A stretch of DNA of 60,228 bases from Chloroflexota bacterium (GCA_024224815.1 JAAENC010000049.1:1-60228), one strand, 5' to 3'. Positions 23,583 to 32,151 are shown, counted from the stretch's first letter. Program-made: numbers and translations. The notes: generated by a model from the letters alone, not told the origin.

Positions 23583-24944
23583 ATGATGAAATCTATCTCC
23601 CTTAAACTCACCCTCGCCTTCCTCCTCGTCAGCCTGATCGTTGCCGGGCTGGCAGCCCTCTTTACCTGGCAGGCCACAACCAGAGAATTTGAAACCGTTG
23701 TCGTCGAGCGAATTCAAGATGACTTCACAACCAAAGCCACGACTTATTATCAGGAACATGGCTCCTGGAAAGGGATAACACAGAATCTTTTCCCGCGCCC
23801 TACACAACCACAACAACCCAATAATGCGCAAAATCAACAACCTCAGCCCGCGCCGGTCATCTTTGCGCTTGCTGACCAAAGGGGAATAATTATTGTTCCG
23901 GCGGGAGAATATCGCCCAAAAGAAAAGATTTCAGATGCAATATTGGCAGAAGGAACGCCGCTGGAAATTGATGGCGTTGTAGTCGGCGTAATTCTAAAGA
24001 CAGGACAAACGCCAGAGCTTAGTGCAACAGAACAACGCTATCTTGAGCGAACAAATCAGGCTCTATTACTAGCAACTGGTGCGGCTGCCATTATTGCCTT
24101 ATTGCTTGGTGGATTTTTAGCGCGTTCGTTAACTCGCCCTATTCGCGCATTAACGGATGCTACGCGCGCTGTTGCTAGCGGTGATTTGGCGCAAGAAATT
24201 CACGTTCGCTCACAGGATGAGTTGGGTGAACTGACAATATCTTTTAATCAGATGTCTGCTGATCTGGCACGAGCGACACAATCTCGCCGACAAATGACGG
24301 CAGATATTGCTCATGATCTGGGTACACCATTAACGGTTTTGGGTGGTTATCTTGAAGCAATGCAAGAAGGCGTATTAAAAGCAACCCCCGAGAGAATCGG
24401 TGTGATGCACACAGAAATAATGCATCTTCAACATCTTGTACGTGATTTACGGACACTTTCGCTGGCTGATGCCGGGCAGATGTCGCTTAATCGGAATCGA
24501 GTTGAAATAGGCGCGCTTCTGCGGCGGGTTGCCTCCAGCTATCAATTAACGGCAGAAAAAAACGGGGTTGAGTTAAGCGTAAAAACGGAATCTGCGCCGC
24601 TATCCCTCCAAATAGATGAGGAGCGCATGGCGCAGGCTTTGGGTAATTTGGTCAGTAATGCGCTGCGCTATACGGCCGAAGGGAAAATTTCTTTGCGCTC
24701 TTTTATGCGTAATGGGCGCGCGATTATTGTGGTGGAGGATACGGGTGCGGGGATAGCGACGAAGGATTTGAGCCGCATTTTTGAGCGTTTTTACCGCGCC
24801 GATGAAGCGCGCAATTTAGCTGCGGGAGAATCTGGGCTGGGCTTGGCAATCACGCGCTCGATCATTGAAGCGCATGGTGGGGAGATTTCTGTTCAGAGCG
24901 AAGTCGGGCGGGGAACGCGTTTTGAAATTCAGTTGAAATTCTAA
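23583..24944 (+). CDS. Sensor histidine kinase
   Basis: 453 residues. Helix 1 is at about 8-30, an extracytoplasmic sensor at 31-153 with a Pro/Gln-rich stretch near 75-97, helix 2 at 155-178, and HAMP at 178-232. The HisKA box is IAHDLGTPLTVLGGY near residue 241, with Gly in place of the usual Arg of H-E-x-R-T-P. The ATPase domain has N box NLVSNALRY, G1 VEDTGAGI, F box FERFYR and G2 GLGLAI. It should phosphorylate the regulator at 22377. The signal is unknown; the regulon of envelope redox proteins suggests an envelope or oxidative cue. Start is the first of two adjacent ATGs, immediately after the repeat. Confidence 0.95.
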   Translation: MMKSISLKLTLAFLLVSLIVAGLAALFTWQATTREFETVVVERIQDDFTTKATTYYQEHGSWKGITQNLFPRPTQPQQPNNAQNQQPQPAPVIFALADQRGIIIVPAGEYRPKEKISDAILAEGTPLEIDGVVVGVILKTGQTPELSATEQRYLERTNQALLLATGAAAIIALLLGGFLARSLTRPIRALTDATRAVASGDLAQEIHVRSQDELGELTISFNQMSADLARATQSRRQMTADIAHDLGTPLTVLGGYLEAMQEGVLKATPERIGVMHTEIMHLQHLVRDLRTLSLADAGQMSLNRNRVEIGALLRRVASSYQLTAEKNGVELSVKTESAPLSLQIDEERMAQALGNLVSNALRYTAEGKISLRSFMRNGRAIIVVEDTGAGIATKDLSRIFERFYRADEARNLAAGESGLGLAITRSIIEAHGGEISVQSEVGRGTRFEIQLKF

Positions 24945-24946
24945 AG

Positions 24947-24976
24947 AAAAAGGACTTCTTTTTGGAAGTCCTTTTT
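24947..24976. terminator. Shared terminator between convergent genes
   Basis: AAAAAGGACTTC pairs perfectly with GAAGTCCTTTTT around a 6-nt loop. A run on one side and T run on the other let it serve both the kinase and gatB. Confidence 0.9.
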
Positions 24977-24989
24977 GGTAGACAAATTT

Positions 24990-26429
24990 TTATGCTGCCA
25001 ATTGCCGCATTAGTTCTTCTCTCAGGATTTGCGGATTTGCACGTCCGCGCGCCTCGCGCATTACCTGCCCAAAGAGCCAGTTCGCGACCCCTTCTTTTCC
25101 GCTGCGATAGCTCGTGACCTCGTCTGGGTGCGCGTTGATGACAGTGGATACCAGCCCCGCAATTAATTCGCTATCCGAAACTTGAGCAAGTCCGCCATCT
25201 TTAACGATGACTTTGGGGCTTTTCCCGCTCTTGAAAACTTCTGCTAATACTTCTTTAGCGGTTTTCTTGTTAATTTCACCCTCAGCAACGAGCGTGACCA
25301 ATTCTGCTAAAGCCTCGGGCGTGACTTTTATATCCTTGATGCCAATTTCGGCTTGGTTCATGCGCGCGAAAAGCTCTCCGGTCATCCAGTTGGCAAGCAT
25401 TTTTGGGGTCACTTTTTGGGTGGCTTTTTCCAGTGCAGATTCAAAATACTCGGCGATGGTTTTATCGGCGACGAGGACTTTTGCGTCGTATTCGCTGAGA
25501 TTAAATTCGGCGAGGAAACGTTCGAGTTTGGCACGGGGTAATTCGGGAAGTTCGGCGCGGACACGTTCTTGCCAGGCATCGTCTATTTTTAACGGAGGCA
25601 AGTCGGGTTCAGGGAAGTAGCGGTAATCGTGCGAATCTTCTTTTCCGCGCATGGTATAGGTTTGGGATTTGGCTTCATCCCATCCCATCGTGACCTGATC
25701 CACTTTGCCGCCTTCTTCGATAACTTTACTTTGGCGGGCAATTTCATAATTAATCGCATCTTCCATGGCGCGGAAGGAGTTGAGATTTTTGACTTCTGTG
25801 CGCGTGCCGAGCTTTTCTGTGCCTTCGGGGCGCACGGAGATATTTGCTTCAAAACGAATTACGCCTTTTTCCATATCACCGGAATTCACGCCAAGATAGC
25901 GGAGGATATTACGCAGATTTTCGGCGTAGGCGCGCGCTTCGGTAGCGGAGTGCATATCGGGCTGGGAGACGATCTCGAGTAGGGGCACGCCCGCGCGATT
26001 AAGATCAACAAGGCTCGCTCCGTTGATATGGGTCAGTTTTCCGGCATCTTCTTCGAGATGGGCGCGGAGAACACGGACGATTTTTTCGCCATTTTCAGTT
26101 TCGATAAGCATCTTGCCATTGGTGGCGAGGGGCTCTTCGAATTGCGAGATCTGATAAGCTTTGGGCATATCAGGATAGAAATAATTTTTGCGCGCAAAAA
26201 TACTGATCGGTTCTATCTTGCAGCCGAGCGCCATCCCGACGCGCATGGCATATTCGATAGCGCGCTCGTTGGCAACGGGTAATGCGCCGGGCATTCCGGA
26301 GCAAACGGGGCAAACGGCGATATTTGGCTCGGCTTCAACCGAATCAACAACGGCGCAGCCGCAAAACATTTTTGATTCTGTGGCAAGTTCAACGTGGACT
26401 TCTAGTCCGATGACGGGTTCAAATTTCAT
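24990..26429 (-). CDS. gatB: Asp/Glu-tRNA amidotransferase subunit B
   Basis: 479 residues, full length for GatB. The N-terminal kinase-like domain opens with EPVIGLEVHVELATESKMFCGC and has two zinc-type Cys pairs (CGC, CPVC). YFYPDMPKAYQISQ and GVPLLEIVSQPDM are diagnostic. The C-terminal YqeY-like tail reads GKEGVANWLFGQVMREARGRANP. GatB phosphorylates the mischarged Glu-tRNA(Gln) or Asp-tRNA(Asn) and passes it to GatA ammonia. gatA and gatC are not in the window. The gene is transcribed alone, convergent with the kinase gene. Confidence 0.98.
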   Translation of the reverse strand: MKFEPVIGLEVHVELATESKMFCGCAVVDSVEAEPNIAVCPVCSGMPGALPVANERAIEYAMRVGMALGCKIEPISIFARKNYFYPDMPKAYQISQFEEPLATNGKMLIETENGEKIVRVLRAHLEEDAGKLTHINGASLVDLNRAGVPLLEIVSQPDMHSATEARAYAENLRNILRYLGVNSGDMEKGVIRFEANISVRPEGTEKLGTRTEVKNLNSFRAMEDAINYEIARQSKVIEEGGKVDQVTMGWDEAKSQTYTMRGKEDSHDYRYFPEPDLPPLKIDDAWQERVRAELPELPRAKLERFLAEFNLSEYDAKVLVADKTIAEYFESALEKATQKVTPKMLANWMTGELFARMNQAEIGIKDIKVTPEALAELVTLVAEGEINKKTAKEVLAEVFKSGKSPKVIVKDGGLAQVSDSELIAGLVSTVINAHPDEVTSYRSGKEGVANWLFGQVMREARGRANPQILREELMRQLAA

Positions 26430-26499
26430 GATAATTACTCTTGTTTTAATATGGTAAATAACCCCGCCATTTTACCAGAGCATAGCTCATATAATGAAA

Positions 26500-26526
26500 G
26501 TAGGTCACGCTTTAAGCGTGACCTAC
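26500..26526. terminator. Palindrome, probable terminator of the enoyl-CoA hydratase gene
   Basis: GTAGGTCACGCT pairs perfectly with AGCGTGACCTAC around 3 nt. It lies just after the minus-strand stop at 26537. The T run on the minus strand is weak, so it may also be a repeat palindrome. Confidence 0.55.
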
Positions 26527-26536
26527 AGTGTTTTGG

Positions 26537-27313
26537 CTAAAGAAAATTAGGTCTTTCTTTCTTCAGAAAAGCTTTTACCCCAATTTTATGCTCTTCGCTT
26601 TTCCCTGCTATTTCTTGTAGTTCGCCTTCGTATTCGAGCACTTCTGCCAAGTTGGGCAGCATGGCGCGATTGAAGGCTTTTTTGGTTGCGCCGAAGGTTT
26701 CGGTGGGTCCCATGGAGAGCATCATGGCGATCTGTGCGGTCATGGGCATTAATTCATCTGCGGGCATTAGGCGGTTAACCATGCCCCAGGAGAGGGCATC
26801 TTGTGCGGAGATGGGGAGATTGCTAAAGGTGAATTCGGTTGCCCGAGCAAGCCCAATAAGGGCAGGAAGTAAAAGTGAAACGCCAGAGTCGGGGACAAGT
26901 CCGATACCGGTAAAGCCAACGGTGAATTTTGCGTCGTCGGCGGCTATCCGCAGATCGCAGGCGAGTGCGATTCCTAATCCCGCTCCGGCGACTGTACCGT
27001 TAATGGTGGCGATGATCGGTTTTTCTATTTGTCTGATCTGTAAAATGAGCGGATTGTAGGTTTCACGGAGGTGTTCGTGATAGGAAATATCCTGATCTTG
27101 AACCATTTCCATTTCTGAAATATCTTGCCCCGAAGAAAAAGTTGAACCTGCGCCAGTGATGACGATGCAGCGGACTTGGTCGTTTGCGGCGGCATCGTTA
27201 AGCGCATTTTGCAGTTCTAAAATCATGTCCCGATTGAAGGCGTTGGCCTTATCGGGACGATTTAGGGTAAGTGTTAGGGTGTGGAGTTGAAGGGAAGAGA
27301 TAACTTGGGGCAC
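26537..27313 (-). CDS. Enoyl-CoA hydratase/isomerase family protein
   Basis: 258 residues from GTG 27313, which has AAGAGG 6 nt upstream; the open frame extends further but that part is low-complexity. Crotonase fold: LNRPDKANAFNRDM, the CoA-binding oxyanion segment TGAGSTFSSGQDISEM, and TVAGAGLGIALACDLRIAADDAKFTVGFTGIGLVPDSG. The acidic catalytic pair of hydratases is not clearly complete: the second position after GIGL is Val-Pro-Asp, which suits isomerases or lyases. The substrate is unknown. It follows the small gene at 27327 with a 13-nt gap, so the two are probably one operon. Confidence 0.9.
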   Translation of the reverse strand: MPQVISSLQLHTLTLTLNRPDKANAFNRDMILELQNALNDAAANDQVRCIVITGAGSTFSSGQDISEMEMVQDQDISYHEHLRETYNPLILQIRQIEKPIIATINGTVAGAGLGIALACDLRIAADDAKFTVGFTGIGLVPDSGVSLLLPALIGLARATEFTFSNLPISAQDALSWGMVNRLMPADELMPMTAQIAMMLSMGPTETFGATKKAFNRAMLPNLAEVLEYEGELQEIAGKSEEHKIGVKAFLKKERPNFL

Positions 27314-27326
27314 GGAAGCCTCTTTT

Positions 27327-27692
27327 TTATAGGTCGAAACCCTCGTCGGGGTTGTCGTCTTCGCCGTGGTCGATCTCGAATTCGACGATTTCGGGGTCAA
27401 GATAAACCCAGAGGAGCAAAACGTGCCCATTTTCGCTATCGACTGTTCGCGCAGCCTGAATGGGGGCTTCTTGCTCTAATCCCATTTCGTTTTTATAGAG
27501 AAGATGCATGGTTTCATAGCTGCGCCAGGCACGATAACAACGTTCTACAAGTTCTGGGCCATTGAAAGTGCGAAGCTTTGTAACTGCGTTAACGAGAGAG
27601 CTGGGGCCTTCGGTGAGGCTTAATGCCCAACCATCTTGAACGGGTTCAAAAACGGGGGGTGGGCCTTCTATAATTGTAATTTTGGTTTCCAT
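27327..27692 (-). CDS. Hypothetical acidic protein
   Basis: 121 residues, cytoplasmic and acidic, ending in an Asp/Glu/Gly-rich tail (DHGEDDNPDEGFDL). No known motif was recognised. A central helix (VERCYRAWRSYETMHLLYKNEMG) and a beta segment (HVLLLWVYLDPEIVEFEI) suggest a small alpha/beta domain. It is the first gene of a two-gene unit with the enoyl-CoA hydratase. It diverges from the kinase-like gene at 27775. Confidence 0.7.
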   Translation of the reverse strand: METKITIIEGPPPVFEPVQDGWALSLTEGPSSLVNAVTKLRTFNGPELVERCYRAWRSYETMHLLYKNEMGLEQEAPIQAARTVDSENGHVLLLWVYLDPEIVEFEIDHGEDDNPDEGFDL

Positions 27693-27762
27693 ATTTTTTT
27701 ACCTCTTGATGAAGTGCCAACATCATACCATTAAAGCCCTGCTACTTTTATACGATTTTCGT

Positions 27763-27768
27763 TATAAT
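27763..27768 (+). promoter_or_regulatory. -10 box placing the start codon at +1
   Basis: TATAAT at 27763-27768 lies 6 nt before ATG 27775. The -35 region is poor. As at 22365, the spacing predicts a leaderless transcript, and no Shine-Dalgarno sequence is present. Confidence 0.5.
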
Positions 27769-27774
27769 TTTCTT

Positions 27775-28401
27775 ATGTCTAAATTGACCCCTAAAATTAT
27801 CTTGGAAGGTACGCGGCTAACTTTTAAGACCGAAATCGCCTTTACGCTCAACGAGCATCCCCGTGTGGTGGGGCCGCGCAAATATCGTTATCATTCTCCG
27901 CTAGTTTCTGGAGAATGGGGCGCCTTCACAAATCATCCGTGGGGACGCGGTATCATCAATTTTGAACCAGAAGAAGAAAAAAAGGCCATGGAAACCTACG
28001 AAACATGGATGCGGCTCTTTGAGTTGCAGCGTTATTATTCGTGGATCGTGGATCGTTTTCATATCTCTACGCAGGCATATCAACAGAAAGCTTACGGCAA
28101 GGATTATAATTTCCGCTGGCTCGAAGACAGATTAGCAGAGATCGGTTTTCATCTTGTTTTTTGCACACGCACGCCAGAATCTTTTGCAGCGGCACGCGAG
28201 GAAAGGCTTAAGATTTCAGGGAATCCATCGCAATATGATGATATGCAACTCTTCGTTGACGAGCAGGAGCAAATGCGCGAGTTGATCGCGAAATCTATTT
28301 TGCCAACGCTGATATTGGATGTCTCGGATAATGATGTGATGGGTGCGGCAGACCGCGTTGCGGATTGGATAGAATCTACGGGCGGGTTGTGGTCAAAATA
28401 G
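27775..28401 (+). CDS. Thymidylate kinase-like P-loop protein with degenerate Walker A
   Basis: 208 residues from ATG 27775 (the longer frame contains the promoter). The segment KIILEGTRLTFKTEIA aligns with the Walker A loop of nucleoside-monophosphate kinases (EG-x4-GKT), but Phe replaces the invariant Gly. IVDRFHISTQAYQ matches the DR-Y/H-x-x-S-x-x-AYQ motif of dTMP kinase. LVFCTRTPESFAAAREERL resembles the lid region and LPTLILDVSD the last core strand. It may bind nucleotides weakly or have lost activity. It is not the usual dTMP kinase, which would keep the P-loop. It stands alone. Confidence 0.6.
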   Translation: MSKLTPKIILEGTRLTFKTEIAFTLNEHPRVVGPRKYRYHSPLVSGEWGAFTNHPWGRGIINFEPEEEKKAMETYETWMRLFELQRYYSWIVDRFHISTQAYQQKAYGKDYNFRWLEDRLAEIGFHLVFCTRTPESFAAAREERLKISGNPSQYDDMQLFVDEQEQMRELIAKSILPTLILDVSDNDVMGAADRVADWIESTGGLWSK

Positions 28402-28447
28402 GGCATCATCAGAAAGAACATAGCAGCAGCGCTATATTTGAATGATT

Positions 28448-28537
28448 TTGCGAGGAGGACGCACTCCCGACGAAGCAATCTTATCGAAAATGAGACCGCT
28501 TCGTCGCAAAAGCGTGCCTTCTCGCGGAGACATATAT
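28448..28537. repeat. REP-like dispersed repeat, family A, partial inverted copy
   Basis: TTGCGAGGAGGACGCACTC and GACGAAGCAATCTT on the left face GACCGCTTCGTCGC and GCCTTCTCGCGG on the right. These are family A words in reversed order without the GTCAT ends. It lies in the leader of the EthD-like gene. Confidence 0.65.
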
Positions 28538-28546
28538 GGAGTAATC

Positions 28547-28885
28547 ATGCACAAATTAACGATCTTTTTTTATCCGCCGCTGACAAATCAGGCATTTAAC
28601 CAGCAAGGCTGGCAAAAATTTATGGGCCTGGCAGAAAAAATGCCCGGACTACGCCGAGAAACTGTTAGCGATGTAGAAGATTTTCTTTTTGGCAGTCAGG
28701 GGCATCGCTATAGCATGATCCACGAATTTTTTTTTGATTCTCGCGCTGAACTTGATGCAGCGCTTCAATCGGAAGAGGGCCAAGCGGCGGGCGCATTTTT
28801 GCATGAATTTACAGGAAAACGCTTCACGATGGTGATTGCGGAGCATAAAGAGGCGTTGCCGGAGGAGTTTGTGCAAGAGGAATAA
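28547..28885 (+). CDS. EthD-family dimeric alpha/beta-barrel protein
   Basis: 112 residues from ATG 28547 (GGAG 6 nt upstream; the longer frame runs through a repeat). The pattern is that of EthD/ABM small ferredoxin-like dimers: LTIFFYPPLTNQAFNQQGWQKFMGLAEKMPGLRRETV, then FHEFFF-type strand, DSRAELDAALQSEEGQAAGAFLHEFTG. EthD was first found with an ether-degrading P450; the biochemical role is unclear. A family A repeat starts 1 nt after the stop. Confidence 0.8.
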   Translation: MHKLTIFFYPPLTNQAFNQQGWQKFMGLAEKMPGLRRETVSDVEDFLFGSQGHRYSMIHEFFFDSRAELDAALQSEEGQAAGAFLHEFTGKRFTMVIAEHKEALPEEFVQEE

Positions 28886-28886
28886 C

Positions 28887-28983
28887 TGTCACTGCGAGCT
28901 GGCGATGCTCTTTGACAGCGTGGCAGTCTCCCAAACAGTGCGGGAGATCGCTTCGTCGGAAAAACACCCTCCTCGCGATGACA
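28887..28983. repeat. REP-like dispersed repeat, family A, copy 3
   Basis: It starts TGTCACTGCGAG and ends CTCGCGATGACA, with GGAGATCGCTTCGTCGG inside. It fills the gap between two convergent genes and may serve as a hairpin terminator. Confidence 0.85.
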
Positions 28984-28993
28984 CTATAAGCCC

Positions 28994-30091
28994 CTAAAGA
29001 GATTTCACAATTTTCTTAACCAATCCCGGCCCTTCGTAGATCAGCCCGGAATATAATTGCACCAATGCCGCGCCCAAATCCAGGCGGCGTTTTGCGTCGT
29101 CGGGGGACATGATGCCGCCAGAGCTGACGACGGGGATTTTTCCATCCACTTTTTTGACAATTTGATGTAGTACCGCGTCGCTCCTGGACGTGAGCGGGCT
29201 TCCGCTTAATCCACCTATTTCCGATCCCTTGGCAGATTGCAGTCCATCGCGCGCGAGGGTGGTATTTGTGGCGATAATGCCATCCATAGCGGTAGCAAGT
29301 ATCACGTCAAGAGCGTCGTCGAGTTCTGCATCCGTAAGATCAGGAGAAAGTTTAACGAGCAGCGGTAATCTTTTTTTGAGTGTTTTTTGTTCATATTTGC
29401 GTTGGTGATCTAGCTCTTTGAGCAGGGCTTCGAGCGCGGCACGTCCCTGCAAATCGCGTAATCCTGCTGTGTTGGGCGAAGAGATATTAATGGTCAGATA
29501 ATCGGCGCAGGGGGCAAAAAGCTCGAGCAGGGAGAGATAATCGTAAACGGCTTCTTCGTTTGGTGTATTTTTGTTTTTACCGATATTCACACCAAGAATC
29601 ATATTGGTCTGGCGTTTTTTTGGTGTTGGCTTAGGGAGAAATTTATGCGGTTCGATGACTTTCTTTTCTTTTTTATTGGGGTTATTGCAATGCCCGATCG
29701 CTTTGAGCGCTTTGAGCGCCTCGGCTGACCCGGCTGAGGGGAATCCCATTCTGTTGATGACGGCATTATCTTCGGGGAGGCGAAAAACGCGCGGTTGCGG
29801 ATTTCCAGACTGTGGCATTGGCGTGATCGTGCCAACTTCTATATGCCCAAACCCCAGCGTGGAAAGTCCGCGCACGGCGATGGCATCTTTATCGTATCCG
29901 GCAGCCAGCCCAACGGGATTTTCAAAATATAGACCAAAGGCCTTTACGGGTTTTGGCGGCGCTGAAAAGATCTTTTTAAGCATCCACTCTGCGCCAAATA
30001 TGGACGGGACTCGTTTTAGCGCGTAGAGGGTTTGGGTATGGGCAGTTTCGGGGTCGAGTTTAAAGATAAGGGGACGAATGGATTTATACAT
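28994..30091 (-). CDS. pyrD: Dihydroorotate dehydrogenase (quinone), class 2
   Basis: 365 residues from ATG 30091. The upstream frame to 30193 overlaps the preceding gene, and MYKSIRPLIFKLDPETAHTQTL is the typical class 2 start with its membrane-associating helix. FMN and substrate motifs: NPVGLAAGYDKD, NRMGFPSAG, GVNIGKNKNTP, NISSPNTAGLRDLQ (with the catalytic Ser), KLSPDLTD, TNTT and SSGGIMS. It oxidises dihydroorotate to orotate with a quinone. Odd point: an insertion of about 25 Lys/Pro-rich residues (NNPNKKEKKVIEPHKF and on) precedes GVNIG. It overlaps the upstream gene by 8 nt, so translation is probably coupled. Confidence 0.97.
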   Translation of the reverse strand: MYKSIRPLIFKLDPETAHTQTLYALKRVPSIFGAEWMLKKIFSAPPKPVKAFGLYFENPVGLAAGYDKDAIAVRGLSTLGFGHIEVGTITPMPQSGNPQPRVFRLPEDNAVINRMGFPSAGSAEALKALKAIGHCNNPNKKEKKVIEPHKFLPKPTPKKRQTNMILGVNIGKNKNTPNEEAVYDYLSLLELFAPCADYLTINISSPNTAGLRDLQGRAALEALLKELDHQRKYEQKTLKKRLPLLVKLSPDLTDAELDDALDVILATAMDGIIATNTTLARDGLQSAKGSEIGGLSGSPLTSRSDAVLHQIVKKVDGKIPVVSSGGIMSPDDAKRRLDLGAALVQLYSGLIYEGPGLVKKIVKSL

Positions 30092-30539
30092 TATGTCGTT
30101 TTGCAAATCTCTTACATTCATTGAGATAGTCTTCTGCGCGCTCTTGTAATTTGGGGAGCAGGGTGAAATCTCCATTGAGAAGGTCTGCGCCAAATTTTAG
30201 GAGCTGTACTTTCTTTTTCTCCAGTTCGGCTTCGAGATGAGCGTCATCCATTCTGAGGGGCATAAAAGCTTCGTCGGTTGTGGGTTCTTCTCTTTCTCCG
30301 AGTTCGACGAGCAGCCAATCGAGGGATGTACGATCTGTTTTTGGGTTTTTAATGTCTGCAATAGTGACCCAAGGATATTCCCCGATCTCGTAATTTACGA
30401 TGACTTCTGTGCTTGGGTTCTGAAAAGTAACGATCACGCCCCCGCTGTGATATGCGGTATTTGTCTTTTTGAAGCCAAATTTGGTTTCAAGGCTCAAAAA
30501 GGTTTTTGCTATAAGACGTTCAAAATTGGCTTTCTTCAT
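30084..30539 (-). CDS. Hypothetical protein upstream of pyrD
   Basis: 151 residues, cytoplasmic, not recognised. The N-terminal half is mixed alpha/beta (FERLIAKTFLSLETKFGFKK, GGVIVTFQNPSTEVIVNYEIGEYPWVTI). The C-terminal third is a long charged helix (HLEAELEKKKVQLLKFGADLLNG). The architecture is like that of small immunity or scaffold proteins, but nothing decides. Its end overlaps pyrD by 8 nt. Confidence 0.75.
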   Translation of the reverse strand: MKKANFERLIAKTFLSLETKFGFKKTNTAYHSGGVIVTFQNPSTEVIVNYEIGEYPWVTIADIKNPKTDRTSLDWLLVELGEREEPTTDEAFMPLRMDDAHLEAELEKKKVQLLKFGADLLNGDFTLLPKLQERAEDYLNECKRFAKRHNV

Positions 30540-30583
30540 TAATTATTGCTCCTGGGGGGCGTTTTTGTGATGTAAAAAACTCA

Positions 30584-30656
30584 TTCACCACAGAGTTCAC
30601 GGAGAGCACGGAGTTTTTAAAGGTTTTCTCAGTGTGCTCTGTGGTCTCCGTGGTAA
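30584..30656. repeat. Dispersed palindromic repeat, family B (CACAGAG type), copy 1
   Basis: TTCACCACAGAG with CACGGAGA words on the left pairs with TGTGCTCTGTGG and CTCCGTGGT on the right, with a T-rich centre. A related copy is at 35582. Confidence 0.7.
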
Positions 30657-30669
30657 AACTTTTTAGGTT

Positions 30670-31218
30670 CTATTCTTTTTTCTTTTTTACGAAGACCAAT
30701 TTTACCGCACCTATGAGCGCAAGGAGAAAACCAATCCCGATGAATGTCCATTTAAGGGTGGTGAAAATGCTCGTTAGTCTTGCTAGAAAATAAAACTCGG
30801 TCGGGTAGCTGAGATACATTGTTGCCAAACCGAAATTTTCGAGATAGTCGAAGAGTACGCCGATCCAGGGAACAAATACTGATGTGTCTGCAAAGCGGCT
30901 CTTTGGAAAAGCCTTTCTAAAAGTCACGACGAGTAAAAGACAGAGCATTAACCCATAAACAATAGGATAAATAATATCAAGCGTTAAACGGGTCATCGCC
31001 GCAGCTTGGCGCAGTTCTGGCGTGTATGCGCTGATAATTTCATACGCGCGTTGGGGCGTATAAAAGAATTGAAGGTCAAGAATTGGAATGTCGTGCGTAT
31101 CGCTAGATGACGCGCTCGGCATAATGACCAAATTGAAGAGCATTTGTAAGGCAAAGAGGGCGAGGATGTTTTTCCAATTTGCCCATTTTTGGAAGAGGGA
31201 GAGAAGTTTAGTTTTCAT
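30670..31218 (-). CDS. Four-TM membrane protein of unknown function
   Basis: 182 residues. Hydrophobic segments are at about 16-36, 84-106, 119-140 and 148-172, with a Lys-rich C-terminus inside. The long first loop (about 37-80) contains QFFYTPQRAYEIISAY. No family was recognised with confidence. It begins 3 nt after the stop of the Fn3-like protein gene at 31222, so the two are one transcription unit. Confidence 0.75.
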   Translation of the reverse strand: MKTKLLSLFQKWANWKNILALFALQMLFNLVIMPSASSSDTHDIPILDLQFFYTPQRAYEIISAYTPELRQAAAMTRLTLDIIYPIVYGLMLCLLLVVTFRKAFPKSRFADTSVFVPWIGVLFDYLENFGLATMYLSYPTEFYFLARLTSIFTTLKWTFIGIGFLLALIGAVKLVFVKKKKE

Positions 31219-31221
31219 ATT

Positions 31222-32037
31222 TTATGTTCCAGTAGTTGGGGGCTTTTCTTCGCCTGCTCCGGTGCCATCACCTTGCGATTTATTTTCAGGTAGTTGTGGT
31301 TTGGTGAGAGAAAATAATGTACTCTCACAAATTTCTTCGCCCGCGGCATTCAGCACGATTATGCTCCATTGATATTCACCGCCTTGCTCGAATGCTTCCA
31401 TATAACGGGCGATTTCGGTTTTATCGCTTTCAAAAGTAACGATATTTCCTGAGGGCATAGTGATGGTCAAGATATATTTTGTGGCATCTTCTAATTTTGT
31501 CCATGAGAAGATCACTTTGCCAATATAGGGGAGTTCTGCGCCATCTTCGGGAGTGAGTAGTTGAGAACACCCTTCGTCTTCGCTCAGGATTGGTTCGGGC
31601 GTAAAAGTTGGCGTAGGCTCAGGTTCTTCTTCTTTTACTTCTGGTACAGGTTCAGGCTCTTGCATAGTAAAGAAAGTAAAGCTATCACTTGTGCAAACAA
31701 TTTCTCTATCATCATTTATGGCTTCCACATACCAGATGTTTTCGCCGGGCTCTGTGAAGGTTGAAATAATACGCTCGACTTGCGTGCCATCGAGTTCAAA
31801 AGTGACCAAATGCCCAGAAGGAGTCTGGATGTTCAAATGATATAAAGCGATACCTTCCATTTCGGTAAATGCAAAGCTCATCAAGTGAGCGCCATAAGAG
31901 ATTTCTGCACCATCTTCTGGCATGAGCGGCTCTGTGCAGATGAGTGGTGCAAGGTCTTCTTGTTGGCAAAAAGATAAGCCGAAAATGACCGCGAGAATAA
32001 TGATGAGTAGGAGCAACCACCAGTATTTTTTGAGCAT
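31222..32037 (-). CDS. Membrane-anchored protein with two Fn3-like domains
   Basis: 271 residues from ATG 32037 with AAAGGA upstream. One hydrophobic segment (6-25) ends in SFCQQ, a weak lipobox. Two copies of an Fn3-like domain follow, at about 36-125 and 160-250, joined by a Glu/Pro linker. Each copy has a LxxPEDGAELxY start, an SFAFTEM or FSWTKLED strand, TPSGHLVTFE or MPSGNIVTFE, and an LNAAGEEIC end. The second copy is closely related to the lipoprotein at 36845. The tail is Gly/Lys/Pro-rich. It probably binds something at the surface; no ligand can be named. Confidence 0.78.
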   Translation of the reverse strand: MLKKYWWLLLLIIILAVIFGLSFCQQEDLAPLICTEPLMPEDGAEISYGAHLMSFAFTEMEGIALYHLNIQTPSGHLVTFELDGTQVERIISTFTEPGENIWYVEAINDDREIVCTSDSFTFFTMQEPEPVPEVKEEEPEPTPTFTPEPILSEDEGCSQLLTPEDGAELPYIGKVIFSWTKLEDATKYILTITMPSGNIVTFESDKTEIARYMEAFEQGGEYQWSIIVLNAAGEEICESTLFSLTKPQLPENKSQGDGTGAGEEKPPTTGT

Positions 32038-32060
32038 AGATTTTTTCCTTTGAACCAATA

Positions 32061-32142
32061 GTCCCTCCCCCGCTCGCGGGGGAGGCTAGGTGGGGGCTTT
32101 TACCGCCCCCCTCTAACTCCCCCCGTGTACGGGGGGAGAACG
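32061..32142. repeat. G/C-rich palindromic repeat, family C, copy 1
   Basis: CTCCCCCGCTCGCGGGGGAG is a perfect hairpin, followed by GCTAGGTGGGGGC and a second hairpin CTCCCCCCGTGTACGGGGGGAG with a run of Cs. A two-armed relative lies inside pyrC at 39757 and a divergent one at 37468. Confidence 0.8.
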
Positions 32143-32151
32143 TTGCTTTGA

